From Oscillibacter valericigenes (GTDB lineage: Bacteria; Bacillota; Clostridia; Oscillospirales; Oscillospiraceae): a stretch of DNA of 64,000 bases. The notes under the pieces are model-generated. The model saw nothing but the letters and a program-made list of their open reading frames with translations, ran no database searches and was not told where the DNA came from. Below are positions 50,949 through 59,138 of the stretch, piece by piece. A program made the position numbers and the translations under genes. The DNA lies in assembly GCF_016902445.1 (NCBI RefSeq), contig NZ_JACSNX010000012.1, positions 1 to 64,000 on the forward strand. The letters run 5' to 3'. Positions within the stretch are counted from its first letter, which is position 1. Each line of letters begins with the position of its first letter.

Positions 50949-52112
50949 TTACACGAAGTTGCACACCCGGGCGATGGCCATCTCGGTGTAGCCCAGGGAC
51001 TCCGCCTTGGTCTGCTTGCCGCAGGCCACTTCCTGGGTGAGCTTCAGCAGCTCCTGGCCCAGCTCCTCAATGGTCTTGGTGCCATAGATCAGGGGAGAGG
51101 CGTCCACATCGATGTTGTCGATCATGTTGGCGTAGGTCAGCTTGTTGCCGGTGATCTTGATGACGGGCGCCAGGGGGTTGCCGGTGGGGGTGCCCCGGCC
51201 AGTGGAGAACACCACGATCTGGGCGCCGCCGGCCACCATGGCCGCCACAGAGGAGGGATCGTTGCCCGGGGTGTCCATGATCACCAGGCCCTGCTTGGCC
51301 TCCACCTGCTTGGCGTAGTCATACACGGCCATGACGGGGCTGTGGCCGCCCTTGTGGATGCAGCCCAGGGACTTCTCCTCCAGGCAGGTCAGGCCGCCGG
51401 CCTTGTTGCCGGGAGAGGGATTGCCCTCGCGGACCTCCTCGCCCACCAGGCGCAGGGAGTCCTCATACCGGTGGACGATCTCGAAGATGCGGTCGTGGAC
51501 CTCCTTGTTGATGGCGCGGCGGGCCAGCAGATGCTCGGCGCCGATGAACTCGGTGGTCTCAGACAGGATGGAGGTGCCGCCCTCCTTGACGATCAGGTCG
51601 CTGAGCTGGCCGATCAGGGGGTTGGCAGCCAGGCCGCTGGTGGGGTCAGAGCCGCCGCACTCCGTGCCGATGATCAGCTCGGACATGGGGAACTCCTCCT
51701 TCTGCAGCAGGGAGGCCTCCTCCACCATCTCCTTGGCATAGCGGACGGCCATGTCGATGGCCTTCAGGGTGCCGCCGGCCTCCTGGATGATGACCTGCTT
51801 CAGGGGCTTGTTGGTGCGCTCCTGGATGGCCTTCACCACCAGGTCCATCTGGCAGTTCTCGCAGCCCAGGGACACCACCACGGTGCCGTACACATTGGGG
51901 TTGGCGGCATAGCCGGCCATGACGTCCATGGTGAACTGCTGGTCGGGCGCCACCTGGGAGCAGCCCAGCTGGTTGTTGAAGGTGACGGAGCCCACCACCT
52001 GCTGGGAGATGATGCGGGTGGTATCAGAGGCGCAGACGCTGGCGGGCAGGATCAGGACCTTGTTGCGGACGCCCACGCGGCCGTCCGGACGCTTGTAACC
52101 GTAGAAATTCAT
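50949..52112 (-). CDS. UxaA-family dehydratase, large (catalytic) subunit
   Basis: The 387-residue protein starts MNFYGYKRPDGRVGVRNKVL and contains VSLGCENCQ, IGTECGGSDPTSGLAANP and KGGHSPVMAVYDYA, all characteristic of the UxaA/GarD C-terminal domain. In single-chain enzymes this domain is fused to an SAF domain; here the SAF domain is a separate 96-residue protein encoded 18 bp upstream. The same split occurs in altronate dehydratases of some Clostridia and in SuyAB sulfolactate lyases. The adjacent KdgT permease favours a sugar-acid (altronate/hexuronate) role; the substrate is not proven. Confidence 0.85.
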   Translation of the reverse strand: MNFYGYKRPDGRVGVRNKVLILPASVCASDTTRIISQQVVGSVTFNNQLGCSQVAPDQQFTMDVMAGYAANPNVYGTVVVSLGCENCQMDLVVKAIQERTNKPLKQVIIQEAGGTLKAIDMAVRYAKEMVEEASLLQKEEFPMSELIIGTECGGSDPTSGLAANPLIGQLSDLIVKEGGTSILSETTEFIGAEHLLARRAINKEVHDRIFEIVHRYEDSLRLVGEEVREGNPSPGNKAGGLTCLEEKSLGCIHKGGHSPVMAVYDYAKQVEAKQGLVIMDTPGNDPSSVAAMVAGGAQIVVFSTGRGTPTGNPLAPVIKITGNKLTYANMIDNIDVDASPLIYGTKTIEELGQELLKLTQEVACGKQTKAESLGYTEMAIARVCNFV

Positions 52113-52130
52113 ACTTGTCTCCTCCTTTTC

Positions 52131-52421
52131 TCAGCCCTTGCTGTCCAGGTTTTCCCGGTGCTCTTCCAGGTTGTGGCAGTGCACGTGCTCGCCGGCCTTG
52201 ATGTCCCGGGCCGCCAGGCCGATGTGCTCGCCGTACTTGACGATGGGCTCGCCCTTCTTGATGTCGCAGGCGGCCAGCTTGTGATAGATGGTGATGTCCT
52301 CCACCGCGGTCAGGTGCTTCTCCTCACCCGCGCACATGTAGGTGACGGTCTCGCCCTTCTTCACGGGCTCGATGGCGACCACCACGTTGTCCACGGGCTC
52401 AACGATCATGCCGTTCAACAT
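52131..52421 (-). CDS. UxaA-type dehydratase, SAF-domain small subunit
   Basis: This 96-residue protein is a stand-alone SAF domain with MLNGMIVEPVDNVVVAIEPV, KKGEPIVKYGEHIGLA and GEHVHCHNLE, matching the N-terminal part of altronate dehydratases and the SuyA subunit of sulfolactate lyase. It would complete the active enzyme with the large subunit. It is second in the kdgT operon; an AGGAG lies before the ATG. Confidence 0.85.
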   Translation of the reverse strand: MLNGMIVEPVDNVVVAIEPVKKGETVTYMCAGEEKHLTAVEDITIYHKLAACDIKKGEPIVKYGEHIGLAARDIKAGEHVHCHNLEEHRENLDSKG

Positions 52422-52466
52422 ACTGTAATACTCCTTTCGTTCCTCAACAAAAATGGTTGGTTCCGG

Positions 52467-53450
52467 TTATGCCTGCTTTTCAAACAGGGCCCTCTGTGCC
52501 TCGTCCTTCGGGAACTGGGGGCAGCCGAACTTCTTCGCCCACCAGGAGACGATGATCGGCACCAGGATAGCCGTCAGAATAGAAGAGGCGGCGACCTGAG
52601 AGGTGGCCAGGTCCGCATAGGCGGCCCAGGACTGGTCCGCCCCCGCGATGACCGCGGGGACCGCCACGGCATTGCCGGCGGTGGTGGCCACGGCCCAGCC
52701 GGCGTAGCCGGGACGGCGGCTGATGAAGCGGTCGCACAGCACGATGAAGGCGCCGCCGATGAAGCAGGTGATCAGGCCCAGCAGGATGCCCTGGGCGCCG
52801 CCCTTGACGATGTTGGTCAGGTTCATGCCGGAGCCCAGGCAGAAGCCCACGAAGGGCAGCAGGATGCTGCCGGCGGGCGCCAGGAAATCGGACAGGTCAC
52901 GGTCAATGTTGCCCAGGATCATGCCCACCAGGATGGGGCCGATGGCGGCCACCAGAGCCATGAAGGGGATGTCCGCCAGGCCGCCGATGCCCATGGCGAT
53001 CATGGTCAGCATGGGGCCGTCGTTGATGGCCAGCAGGGGCATGGCCGCCTGGTCCACCTTGTCGCCGTAGGAGTTCATCAGGGCCAGGTACACAGAGCCG
53101 TTGGAGTTGGTCACGGCGGAGATAATGGCCAGGGAGCTCAGGCCCAGCACACCGGTGGGGCCGAACACCTTGCCGACGACGATGCCGATGGCGGCGCCGA
53201 TGACGAACTTGGAGATCAGCAGCACGCCGCCCCGCTTGACAACGCCGCCCATCTCCCGGAACCGCAGGGTGGTGCCCAGGCAGAACAGCTGGATACCGAT
53301 GGCGGTGTTGGCGCCCGCGCTGGTAAAGATGGCCGTGGTAAACGAGCCGATGTTGGTGACCTCCGGGATGAAGGTATTGATGACCGCGCCCAACAGCATG
53401 GGAACGACCATCATACCGGCCGGGATCTTTTTCAGGAATCGCATGATCAT
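52467..53450 (-). CDS. kdgT: 2-keto-3-deoxygluconate permease (KdgT family)
   Basis: The 327-residue membrane protein has ten or so helices and the KdgT hallmarks: FLKKIPAGMMVVPMLLGAVI NTFIP, AGANTAIGIQLFCLGTTL, VTNSNGSVYLALM and TAGNAVAVPAVIAGAD. It imports 2-keto-3-deoxygluconate or a related acid by proton symport. GAGGAGGAAGACC precedes ATG 53450. It is the first gene of the operon with the split UxaA-type dehydratase and is divergent from a PrpR-N regulator. Confidence 0.9.
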   Translation of the reverse strand: MIMRFLKKIPAGMMVVPMLLGAVINTFIPEVTNIGSFTTAIFTSAGANTAIGIQLFCLGTTLRFREMGGVVKRGGVLLISKFVIGAAIGIVVGKVFGPTGVLGLSSLAIISAVTNSNGSVYLALMNSYGDKVDQAAMPLLAINDGPMLTMIAMGIGGLADIPFMALVAAIGPILVGMILGNIDRDLSDFLAPAGSILLPFVGFCLGSGMNLTNIVKGGAQGILLGLITCFIGGAFIVLCDRFISRRPGYAGWAVATTAGNAVAVPAVIAGADQSWAAYADLATSQVAASSILTAILVPIIVSWWAKKFGCPQFPKDEAQRALFEKQA

Positions 53451-53668
53451 GGTCTTTCTTCCTCCTCAATTTGTTCGCGGGGGGTGGTGCGACTGGCCAC
53501 GCCCCGGGCCGCTGGAGGGGCCGCCTCCGGACGGACGACAGCGGGGCAAGCGCCCCGCCGGTCTGCCTCGGGATGCGGCAGGGGGCAGTGTCTGCTGCCG
53601 CCCCTCTGCCGGAGAACGTCCCGCTTGAAATGGGCAGCGATCCTCCGCCTGTCCATTACTGTATCATT

Positions 53669-53718
53669 ATCTTACCGTTGTTTGCACAGGGATTCAATTG
53701 AATTCCTCCGTCGGAATT
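53669..53718 (-). promoter_or_regulatory. kdgT promoter with palindromic operators
   Basis: On the minus strand -35 TTGAAT (53692-53697) and -10 TAAGAT (53669-53674) are 17 bp apart. The perfect palindrome ATTCAATTGAAT (53692-53703) covers the -35, and AATTCC-N6-GGAATT (53701-53718) lies next to it. These are likely sites for the divergently encoded regulator. Confidence 0.6.
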
Positions 53719-53809
53719 GTACATTTTTTGACCAGGCATAAAAATTGTTGTATTATTTTTGTCCATATGGTAGAATCAGACTGTGAATTTCCAGAGGAGG
53801 TGTCTGATT

Positions 53810-55588
53810 TTGGACAGTTCGATCCATCTTCTTGGGATCGTGCCTTATGAGGGGATGAAAACGCTCCTGCTCCGCCTTGCGGAGGAGTACCCGCAGGTCC
53901 AGCTGGACGTGTTCGTGGGCAATATGGAAGAGGGCGCGGAGATCGCCCGGGAACATCTCAGCCGCCGGTATGACGCGGTGATCTCCCGGGGCGGCACCGC
54001 CCTGCTGCTGCGGGAGCTCCCCCTCCCCGTGGTGGAGATCGAGATCTCCCTCTATGACATCCTGTACGCCCTGAAGCTCTCCGGCGGGCTGCACAGCAAG
54101 TTCGCCATGGTGGCCTATGCCGACATCGCCATCAGCGCCCAGGCGCTCTGCGATCTGCTGCATTACCAGGTGGACATTTTCATCGTGAACTCCATCGAAG
54201 AGCTGGAGCCCACCCTGCGCTACCTGAAGGACAACCAGTATGACACGGTGCTCTGCGACATGACCGCGGACATGATCGCGCGGAGCATTGGGCTCAACAC
54301 CATTTTCATCACCTCCGGGATGGAGAGCATCCGGCAGGCGCTGGACCGAGCTCTGGCTCTCTGCCGCAGCCAGAAGCACCTGCGGGACGAGAACGCCCTG
54401 TTCCGCGCCCTGCTCAGCGGGCAGGACACCCAGGTGGCCGTTTTCGACCAGGAGAAGAACCCGGTCTTTTTCCAGGGGAGCGACCGCTCGCCGGAGCTTC
54501 TCGGCCTGCTGCAGCGGGAGCTGGACGAGCTGCCCGAGGGCCGGGAGCGCCGCATCACCCGCAGCGCCAACGGGACCCAGTACAGCCTCCGCATCCGCCC
54601 CATCGAGGCGGGGCAGGACTACACGGCAGTCTACGTCTCCGCCCGCAGGATCGCCTCCGGCAGGAGCCAGACGGGGATCCGCTGCTTCTCCCGGCAGGAG
54701 GCGGAGCGCATGGCCTACGGCAGCATCTTCAGCTTCCAGAACATGTATGGCCTCTCCGAAGAGGAGGCGGCCCAGCTGGCCGGCAGCATGGTCCCCGTGC
54801 TCATCACGGGAGAGGAGGGCATCCGCATGAGCCGGACGGCCGCGCGGCTCTATATGGAAAGTCCCCTGCAGGACGCGCCCCTGGTCTTTATCAACTGCTG
54901 CCTGCTGAATGACAGGAGCTGGGAGTTCCTGCTGGAGAGCCACAACTCTCCCCTCTCCGAGTCCGGCAGCACGCTCTATTTCTCCCGCGTGGGGGCGCTC
55001 TCCCCGTCCCGCCGCCTGCAGCTGATGGACACGCTGGCGGAGTCCGGCGTGTGCCGCCGCAGCCGGCTGCTGTTCTCCTGCACCTGCCGCCCCGGCGAAC
55101 AGATGGCCCCGGAGGCCGCCGGGTTCCTGAACCGCCTGAACTGCCGCGTTCTGTATCTCCAGCCCCTGCGGAACCTGCGGGAGCAGATCCCCGCGCAGAT
55201 CACCTCTTCCCTGAGCCTTCTGAACGCCTCCCGCTCCTATCCGGTCCTGGGCGTCGAGCCGGAGGCCATCCGTCTGCTGCAGGCCTTTCCCTGGCCCCAC
55301 AACTATGTCCAGTTCCAGCGGGTGATTGAGGAGCTGACCGCCTCGGCCCAGCAGACCATCACCGCCGAAAGCGTCCGCGGCATCCTCCAGCGGGAGCAGT
55401 ACGGCAACACCCACGCGTCCCGGAAGGGGGACATCTCCGAGCCGCTGGATCTGAACCAGACGCTGGACAAGATCAGCCAGGACGTGGCGCTGCGGGTCCT
55501 GGCCGAGACCAACGGCAACCAGTCTGCCGCCGCCAAGCGGCTGGACATCAGCCGCACCACGCTGCGCCGCCTGATCAAGCAGAGCTGA
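53810..55588 (+). CDS. PrpR-N-type regulator with degenerate AAA+ region and Fis-type HTH
   Basis: The 592-residue protein begins with a PrpR_N sensor domain (HLLGIVPYEGMKTLLLRLAE to IGLNTIFITSGMESIRQAL, residues 5-185). A central region follows where sigma-54 activators have an AAA+ ATPase, but the Walker A position reads ITGEEGIRMSRTA and no GAFTGA loop is seen. It ends with a Fis-like HTH (ETNGNQSAAAKRLDISRTTL RRLIK). It therefore cannot be an ordinary sigma-54 activator. The start is TTG 53810, nine bases after AGAGGAGG. It is divergent from kdgT and its probable regulator. Confidence 0.82.
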   Translation: MDSSIHLLGIVPYEGMKTLLLRLAEEYPQVQLDVFVGNMEEGAEIAREHLSRRYDAVISRGGTALLLRELPLPVVEIEISLYDILYALKLSGGLHSKFAMVAYADIAISAQALCDLLHYQVDIFIVNSIEELEPTLRYLKDNQYDTVLCDMTADMIARSIGLNTIFITSGMESIRQALDRALALCRSQKHLRDENALFRALLSGQDTQVAVFDQEKNPVFFQGSDRSPELLGLLQRELDELPEGRERRITRSANGTQYSLRIRPIEAGQDYTAVYVSARRIASGRSQTGIRCFSRQEAERMAYGSIFSFQNMYGLSEEEAAQLAGSMVPVLITGEEGIRMSRTAARLYMESPLQDAPLVFINCCLLNDRSWEFLLESHNSPLSESGSTLYFSRVGALSPSRRLQLMDTLAESGVCRRSRLLFSCTCRPGEQMAPEAAGFLNRLNCRVLYLQPLRNLREQIPAQITSSLSLLNASRSYPVLGVEPEAIRLLQAFPWPHNYVQFQRVIEELTASAQQTITAESVRGILQREQYGNTHASRKGDISEPLDLNQTLDKISQDVALRVLAETNGNQSAAAKRLDISRTTLRRLIKQS

Positions 55589-55620
55589 GCCCCAGGCGGC
55601 CGCCGCGCCTCTCGCAGAAG

Positions 55621-55656
55621 AAAAGCCTGTGTTCGAAAAGAACACAGGCTTTTTTC
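55621..55656. terminator. Bidirectional terminator
   Basis: AAAAGCCTGTGTTC (55621-55634) and GAACACAGGCTTTT (55640-55653) form a perfect 14-bp stem around GAAAA with a T-run on either strand. It separates convergent genes. Confidence 0.95.
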
Positions 55657-55700
55657 GTCTGCAGGAGAACAGCCGTCCCCTGCCCCGCGCCGGCAGCCGG

Positions 55701-58073
55701 TCAACCCTTGATCAGATTGGGCACGTGCTCCACCGGGGACCAGTCGGTGATCTCCGCATCTCCGTAGGCCCGGATATCCGCCGTCTGTAAATTTGTCAGC
55801 TCCCGCAGGGGAGACAGGTCCGTGATGCTGCGGCTGTTGATGGTGAGAGACTGGAGATCCTGGAGCTTGGACAGGGGGCCGATGTCCTTCAGCCCCGGGT
55901 GGAGGCGGTCGCCCTCTGTATGCAGATAGAGAGAACGCAGATCGCTCAGATTTCCAAGCGGCGTGATGTCCGTGGCATTGACGCTGAGGCTCAGCTCCAG
56001 ATCTGTGAGCCGCGTCAGACCGGAGAAGGCGCTCAGGTCCCCGGGACCCTCGCCGTCATAGTAGTTGCCCATAAGGCTCAGGGACTGCAGCTTGGTGAGG
56101 TTTTTCAGGGGGGCATAGCTGGTGACGCCGCCGTAGAAGGAGAATTCCGTCAGCTCCGTCAAGTTGGACAACCCGCTCAGATCCAGATAGTTGGCCGGGT
56201 CCGCCATGCTGGGCAGACTGAGGACACGCAGCTGGGTCAGGCCGCTGAGGGGCGCGGTGGTGGTATAGGCAGCCTCACTGCCAATGATCCGCAATTCTTC
56301 CAACTGGGTCAAGCCGGCCAGCGGAGCCAGATCCTCGATGCCGTAGGACCAGAACTCCAGTGTTTTCAGCTGGGTCAGACCGGAGAGGGGGCTCAGGTCC
56401 CGGATATAGGGGTAGTCCCCGTTGTTGGAGATCTGCAGCGAGGTCAGTTCCGTCAGGCCCGACAGTGCACCGATATCCCGCAGGCCAGGGCCAATGGTCA
56501 GCCGCAGCTCCTCCAGAGCTGACATGTCCTCCAGTCCGTCCAGAGACTCCAGCACCGGGGCTTCCAATTCAAGATACTCCAGTTGGGTAAGGCCGGACAG
56601 GACAGACAGATCCTTGACATAGACCCCGGAACCGGCGCCGTTCTGTGTGCTGTGGATGCGCAGCTCCGTCAAATTCGTCAGACCGGCAACAGGCGCCAGG
56701 TCCACCTCACCGGAAAAGCCGTTGAAGGTAAGCTCCGTCAGGTTTTTCAGCTGGGCTGCCCAGGACAGATCGTTGTTTTCCACCGTCACATTGTCAAAGT
56801 AGATCCTCCGGAGGTTTTCCATTCCCTGGAGCGTGGTGATGTCCGCCTCTGTCAGCGTCGTGTCTTTCAGCTCCACAAATTCCTCCGCCGCGGAGAACTC
56901 CTGCCCGGCGATGGTGACCTTGGGCGCCAGCGCCTCCGAGATGGAGCTTCCGCCGTCTCCGTCCGAGCTGCCGCCCCCGCCGATGGCGATGCCGACCCCC
57001 AGCACGACCACCGCCGCCGCGGCGATGGCGGCAATGCGGGCGGGTTTCACCTTTTTCTTCTCCGGGGCCGGGGCCGCGGCGCCGGAGACGGGCACCTCCA
57101 CCACCTGCCGGGACTCGATGGCGTCCAGGAACTCCGCCGCGCTCTGGAACCGGTCCTCCGGCTGGACGGCCAAGCCCTTTAAAATCGCCTTGTCCAGGTA
57201 CTCCGGGATGTCGATGCCGCATTGGGAGATGGGAACGAGGGTATCCTCGTCCAGCCGCTCCAGAGACTCCGGCGGCAGGAAGCCCGTGATGGCGGCGTAG
57301 AAGCACGCCGCGCAGGAGTACACGTCCGTGAATGGGCCTTGGCGGCTTCTTCTGATGTACTGCTCCTTCGGGGCGTAGCCTACCTTCAGAATGACATCCA
57401 GACTTTTGGACTTATCGCCGATGGAGTACCGGGCGGAGCCGAAGTCCAGCAGCTTTACGATTCCGTCCTTCGTGATGTAGATGTTGTCCGGCGTGACATC
57501 GCGGTGGATGAAGCCCTCCGCATGGACGGCGGTCAGCGCCCGCAGCACCGGGATCATCACGTTGAGGGTCTCCTCCACGCTGATCTTCCCGCCGTGGTTA
57601 GCGATGTAGGTCTTGAAGGAGATGCCCTCGATGTAGTCCATGACGAAATACGACGTGTCGTTCTCGTCGAAATAGCTGGTGACGGCGGCGATGTTGGGGT
57701 TGCCGATGAACTTCGCCAGGGTCCGGGCTTCCTCCTGGAACCGTTCGGCACCGTAGGCGAACTCCTCGGATTTGGTGTCCATGGCCACAGACACGGTCGT
57801 CCCGATGCGGGTGGCGATGTCATTGGGCATGAACTCCTTGATGGCCACCTTGGCGTTCAGCTGGGTGTCCAGGGCCAGGTAGGTGATGCCGAAGCCGCCC
57901 TGGCCCAGGACGCGGCCGATGATATACCGGTCATTCAGCACGGTCCCGGCCCGCAGGGCCACGGGGAATTTTTTCTCGTTCTCTGCCAAATCGAAGCCGC
58001 AGTAGGGGCACGGTCCCTCCGGGGCCTCCCGCTCCTGGAAGCAGTTGTAGCAGAGATGTTTCTGTTCGGTCAT
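55701..58073 (-). CDS. Transmembrane Ser/Thr protein kinase with leucine-rich-repeat ectodomain
   Basis: The 790-residue protein starts with a zinc-ribbon (CYNCFQE...CPYCGFD). A Hanks-type kinase domain follows (residues 45-320): GQGGFGITY, AIKEF, catalytic loop HRDVTPDN, LLDFGSAR, APKEQY. Then come a membrane helix (IAAIAAAAVVVLGVGIAIGG, about 345-365) and an internalin-like LRR domain to the end (LSGLTQLEYLELEA; LSPLSGLTQLKTLEF). The catalytic-loop Lys of HRDxK is Thr here, which may lower activity. It probably senses an external ligand through the LRRs. No PASTA repeats are present. Confidence 0.88.
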   Translation of the reverse strand: MTEQKHLCYNCFQEREAPEGPCPYCGFDLAENEKKFPVALRAGTVLNDRYIIGRVLGQGGFGITYLALDTQLNAKVAIKEFMPNDIATRIGTTVSVAMDTKSEEFAYGAERFQEEARTLAKFIGNPNIAAVTSYFDENDTSYFVMDYIEGISFKTYIANHGGKISVEETLNVMIPVLRALTAVHAEGFIHRDVTPDNIYITKDGIVKLLDFGSARYSIGDKSKSLDVILKVGYAPKEQYIRRSRQGPFTDVYSCAACFYAAITGFLPPESLERLDEDTLVPISQCGIDIPEYLDKAILKGLAVQPEDRFQSAAEFLDAIESRQVVEVPVSGAAAPAPEKKKVKPARIAAIAAAAVVVLGVGIAIGGGGSSDGDGGSSISEALAPKVTIAGQEFSAAEEFVELKDTTLTEADITTLQGMENLRRIYFDNVTVENNDLSWAAQLKNLTELTFNGFSGEVDLAPVAGLTNLTELRIHSTQNGAGSGVYVKDLSVLSGLTQLEYLELEAPVLESLDGLEDMSALEELRLTIGPGLRDIGALSGLTELTSLQISNNGDYPYIRDLSPLSGLTQLKTLEFWSYGIEDLAPLAGLTQLEELRIIGSEAAYTTTAPLSGLTQLRVLSLPSMADPANYLDLSGLSNLTELTEFSFYGGVTSYAPLKNLTKLQSLSLMGNYYDGEGPGDLSAFSGLTRLTDLELSLSVNATDITPLGNLSDLRSLYLHTEGDRLHPGLKDIGPLSKLQDLQSLTINSRSITDLSPLRELTNLQTADIRAYGDAEITDWSPVEHVPNLIKG

Positions 58074-58281
58074 ATCGTCCCTCCATAGAAAACCGTCTGG
58101 TCGATAAGACCATCTTAGTGTCTTTCCGGGAGGAACTCAAGTATGCTGTCTGCATAGTATCCGGGCGGCCCCCTTCGAACACGGCCAGCGGAGCAAGCGG
58201 CCCTCCTTGCCCCGGATGGGCGGCGCTTTGTGGAGAGCGCCATCGCTCCGGCCGTGAAAAACACATTGGGAACGCAGAACA

Positions 58282-58310
58282 GCCCGGAGGCGGTGTTTCC
58301 GCCTCCGGGC
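58282..58310 (-). terminator. Terminator after the citrate-lyase-like operon
   Basis: GCCCGGAGGCGG (58282-58293) and CCGCCTCCGGGC (58299-58310) form a perfect 12-bp stem around TGTTT. The tail is weak on the minus strand. The region 58074-58362 contains no gene. Confidence 0.6.
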
Positions 58311-58362
58311 GCGTCTTTCGGCCCATCCAGGCTGCAGGCTGGGCGGCTTCTGCTGTTTCGTC

Positions 58363-59125
58363 CTATCGGGCCAGGTATCCGCCGTCGATGGGCATCACGA
58401 TGCCGTTGACATAGTCCGCCGCATCCGATACCAGCAGCAGCACCGGCCCCACCAGATCGTCCGGCGTTCCCCAGCGCCCTTCCGGGATCCGGTCCAGGAT
58501 GCCCTGATAGGAGGCCGGATCATCCTGCAGGGCCTTGGTCATGTCGGTCCTGATATATCCCGGCGCAATGGCGTTTACGCGGACTCCCCGGTCGCCCCAC
58601 TCATTGGCAAACGCCTTGGTGATCTGCGCGATCGCGCCCTTGGAAGCCACATAGGCCCCCACCCGCTTCCCGGAGACGAAGCTGTTCATCGACGCCAGAT
58701 TGATGACCTTCCCATACCCCTGGGCCAGCATGTATTTTCCCACCAGCTGGGTGCAGTAGACGGCGCCGTTGACGTTGATGTTCATCACCTCATCCCAGTC
58801 CTTCGTGGGGAAATCCTCCAGCCAGCAGCGGCGGTTGATGCCCGCCGCGTTGATCAGGATGTCGATCCGGCCGCCCAGACGGTCTGCCGCCGCCTTTACC
58901 CCCCCGCTCCAGAGAGCTGCAGTCCGCCACGTCGCACTGGACCGCATGAACTGCGGGGCCATCCCCCTGCATCTCCTGCGCCAGCCCGTCCGGGCAGGTA
59001 TGGTTGTAGAAGATCACCACCTCAGCCCCCGCCTCGTGGAGCGCCCGGGCCAACCGGTTGCCGATCCCCCGGCTCCCTCCGGTCACCAGTGCTTTTTTCC
59101 CTGTCAGATCCAGCAAGTTTTTCAT
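58363..59125 (-). pseudogene. SDR oxidoreductase (KduD/FabG-like) broken by a frameshift
   Basis: The minus strand encodes an SDR in two frames. The N-terminal part (MKNLLDLTGKKALVTGGSRG IGNRLARALHEAG, cofactor-binding TGGSRGIG) runs to VQCDVADCSSLERG. The C-terminal part continues in the other frame with ADRLGGRIDILINAAG (NAAG motif), ASMNSF, and the catalytic YVASKGA. The break falls in a run of seven C on the plus strand (58899-58905); removing one base restores a single ORF of about 254 codons. It is either a real inactivating slip, a phase-variable tract or a sequencing error. It is third in the citF operon. Confidence 0.82.
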
Positions 59126-59138
59126 ATCGGGTCCCCCT

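Noticed and set aside
48285-53741. A 1,818-codon plus-strand open frame
   Set aside because: It lies antisense to several well-identified genes and has His/Gln/Gly/Val-rich composition typical of the complement of GC-rich coding DNA. No ribosome site or domain.
53720-53782. Sigma-54 promoter for the PrpR-N regulator or kdgT
   Set aside because: No TGGCAC-N5-TTGC pattern is visible on either strand in the divergent region.
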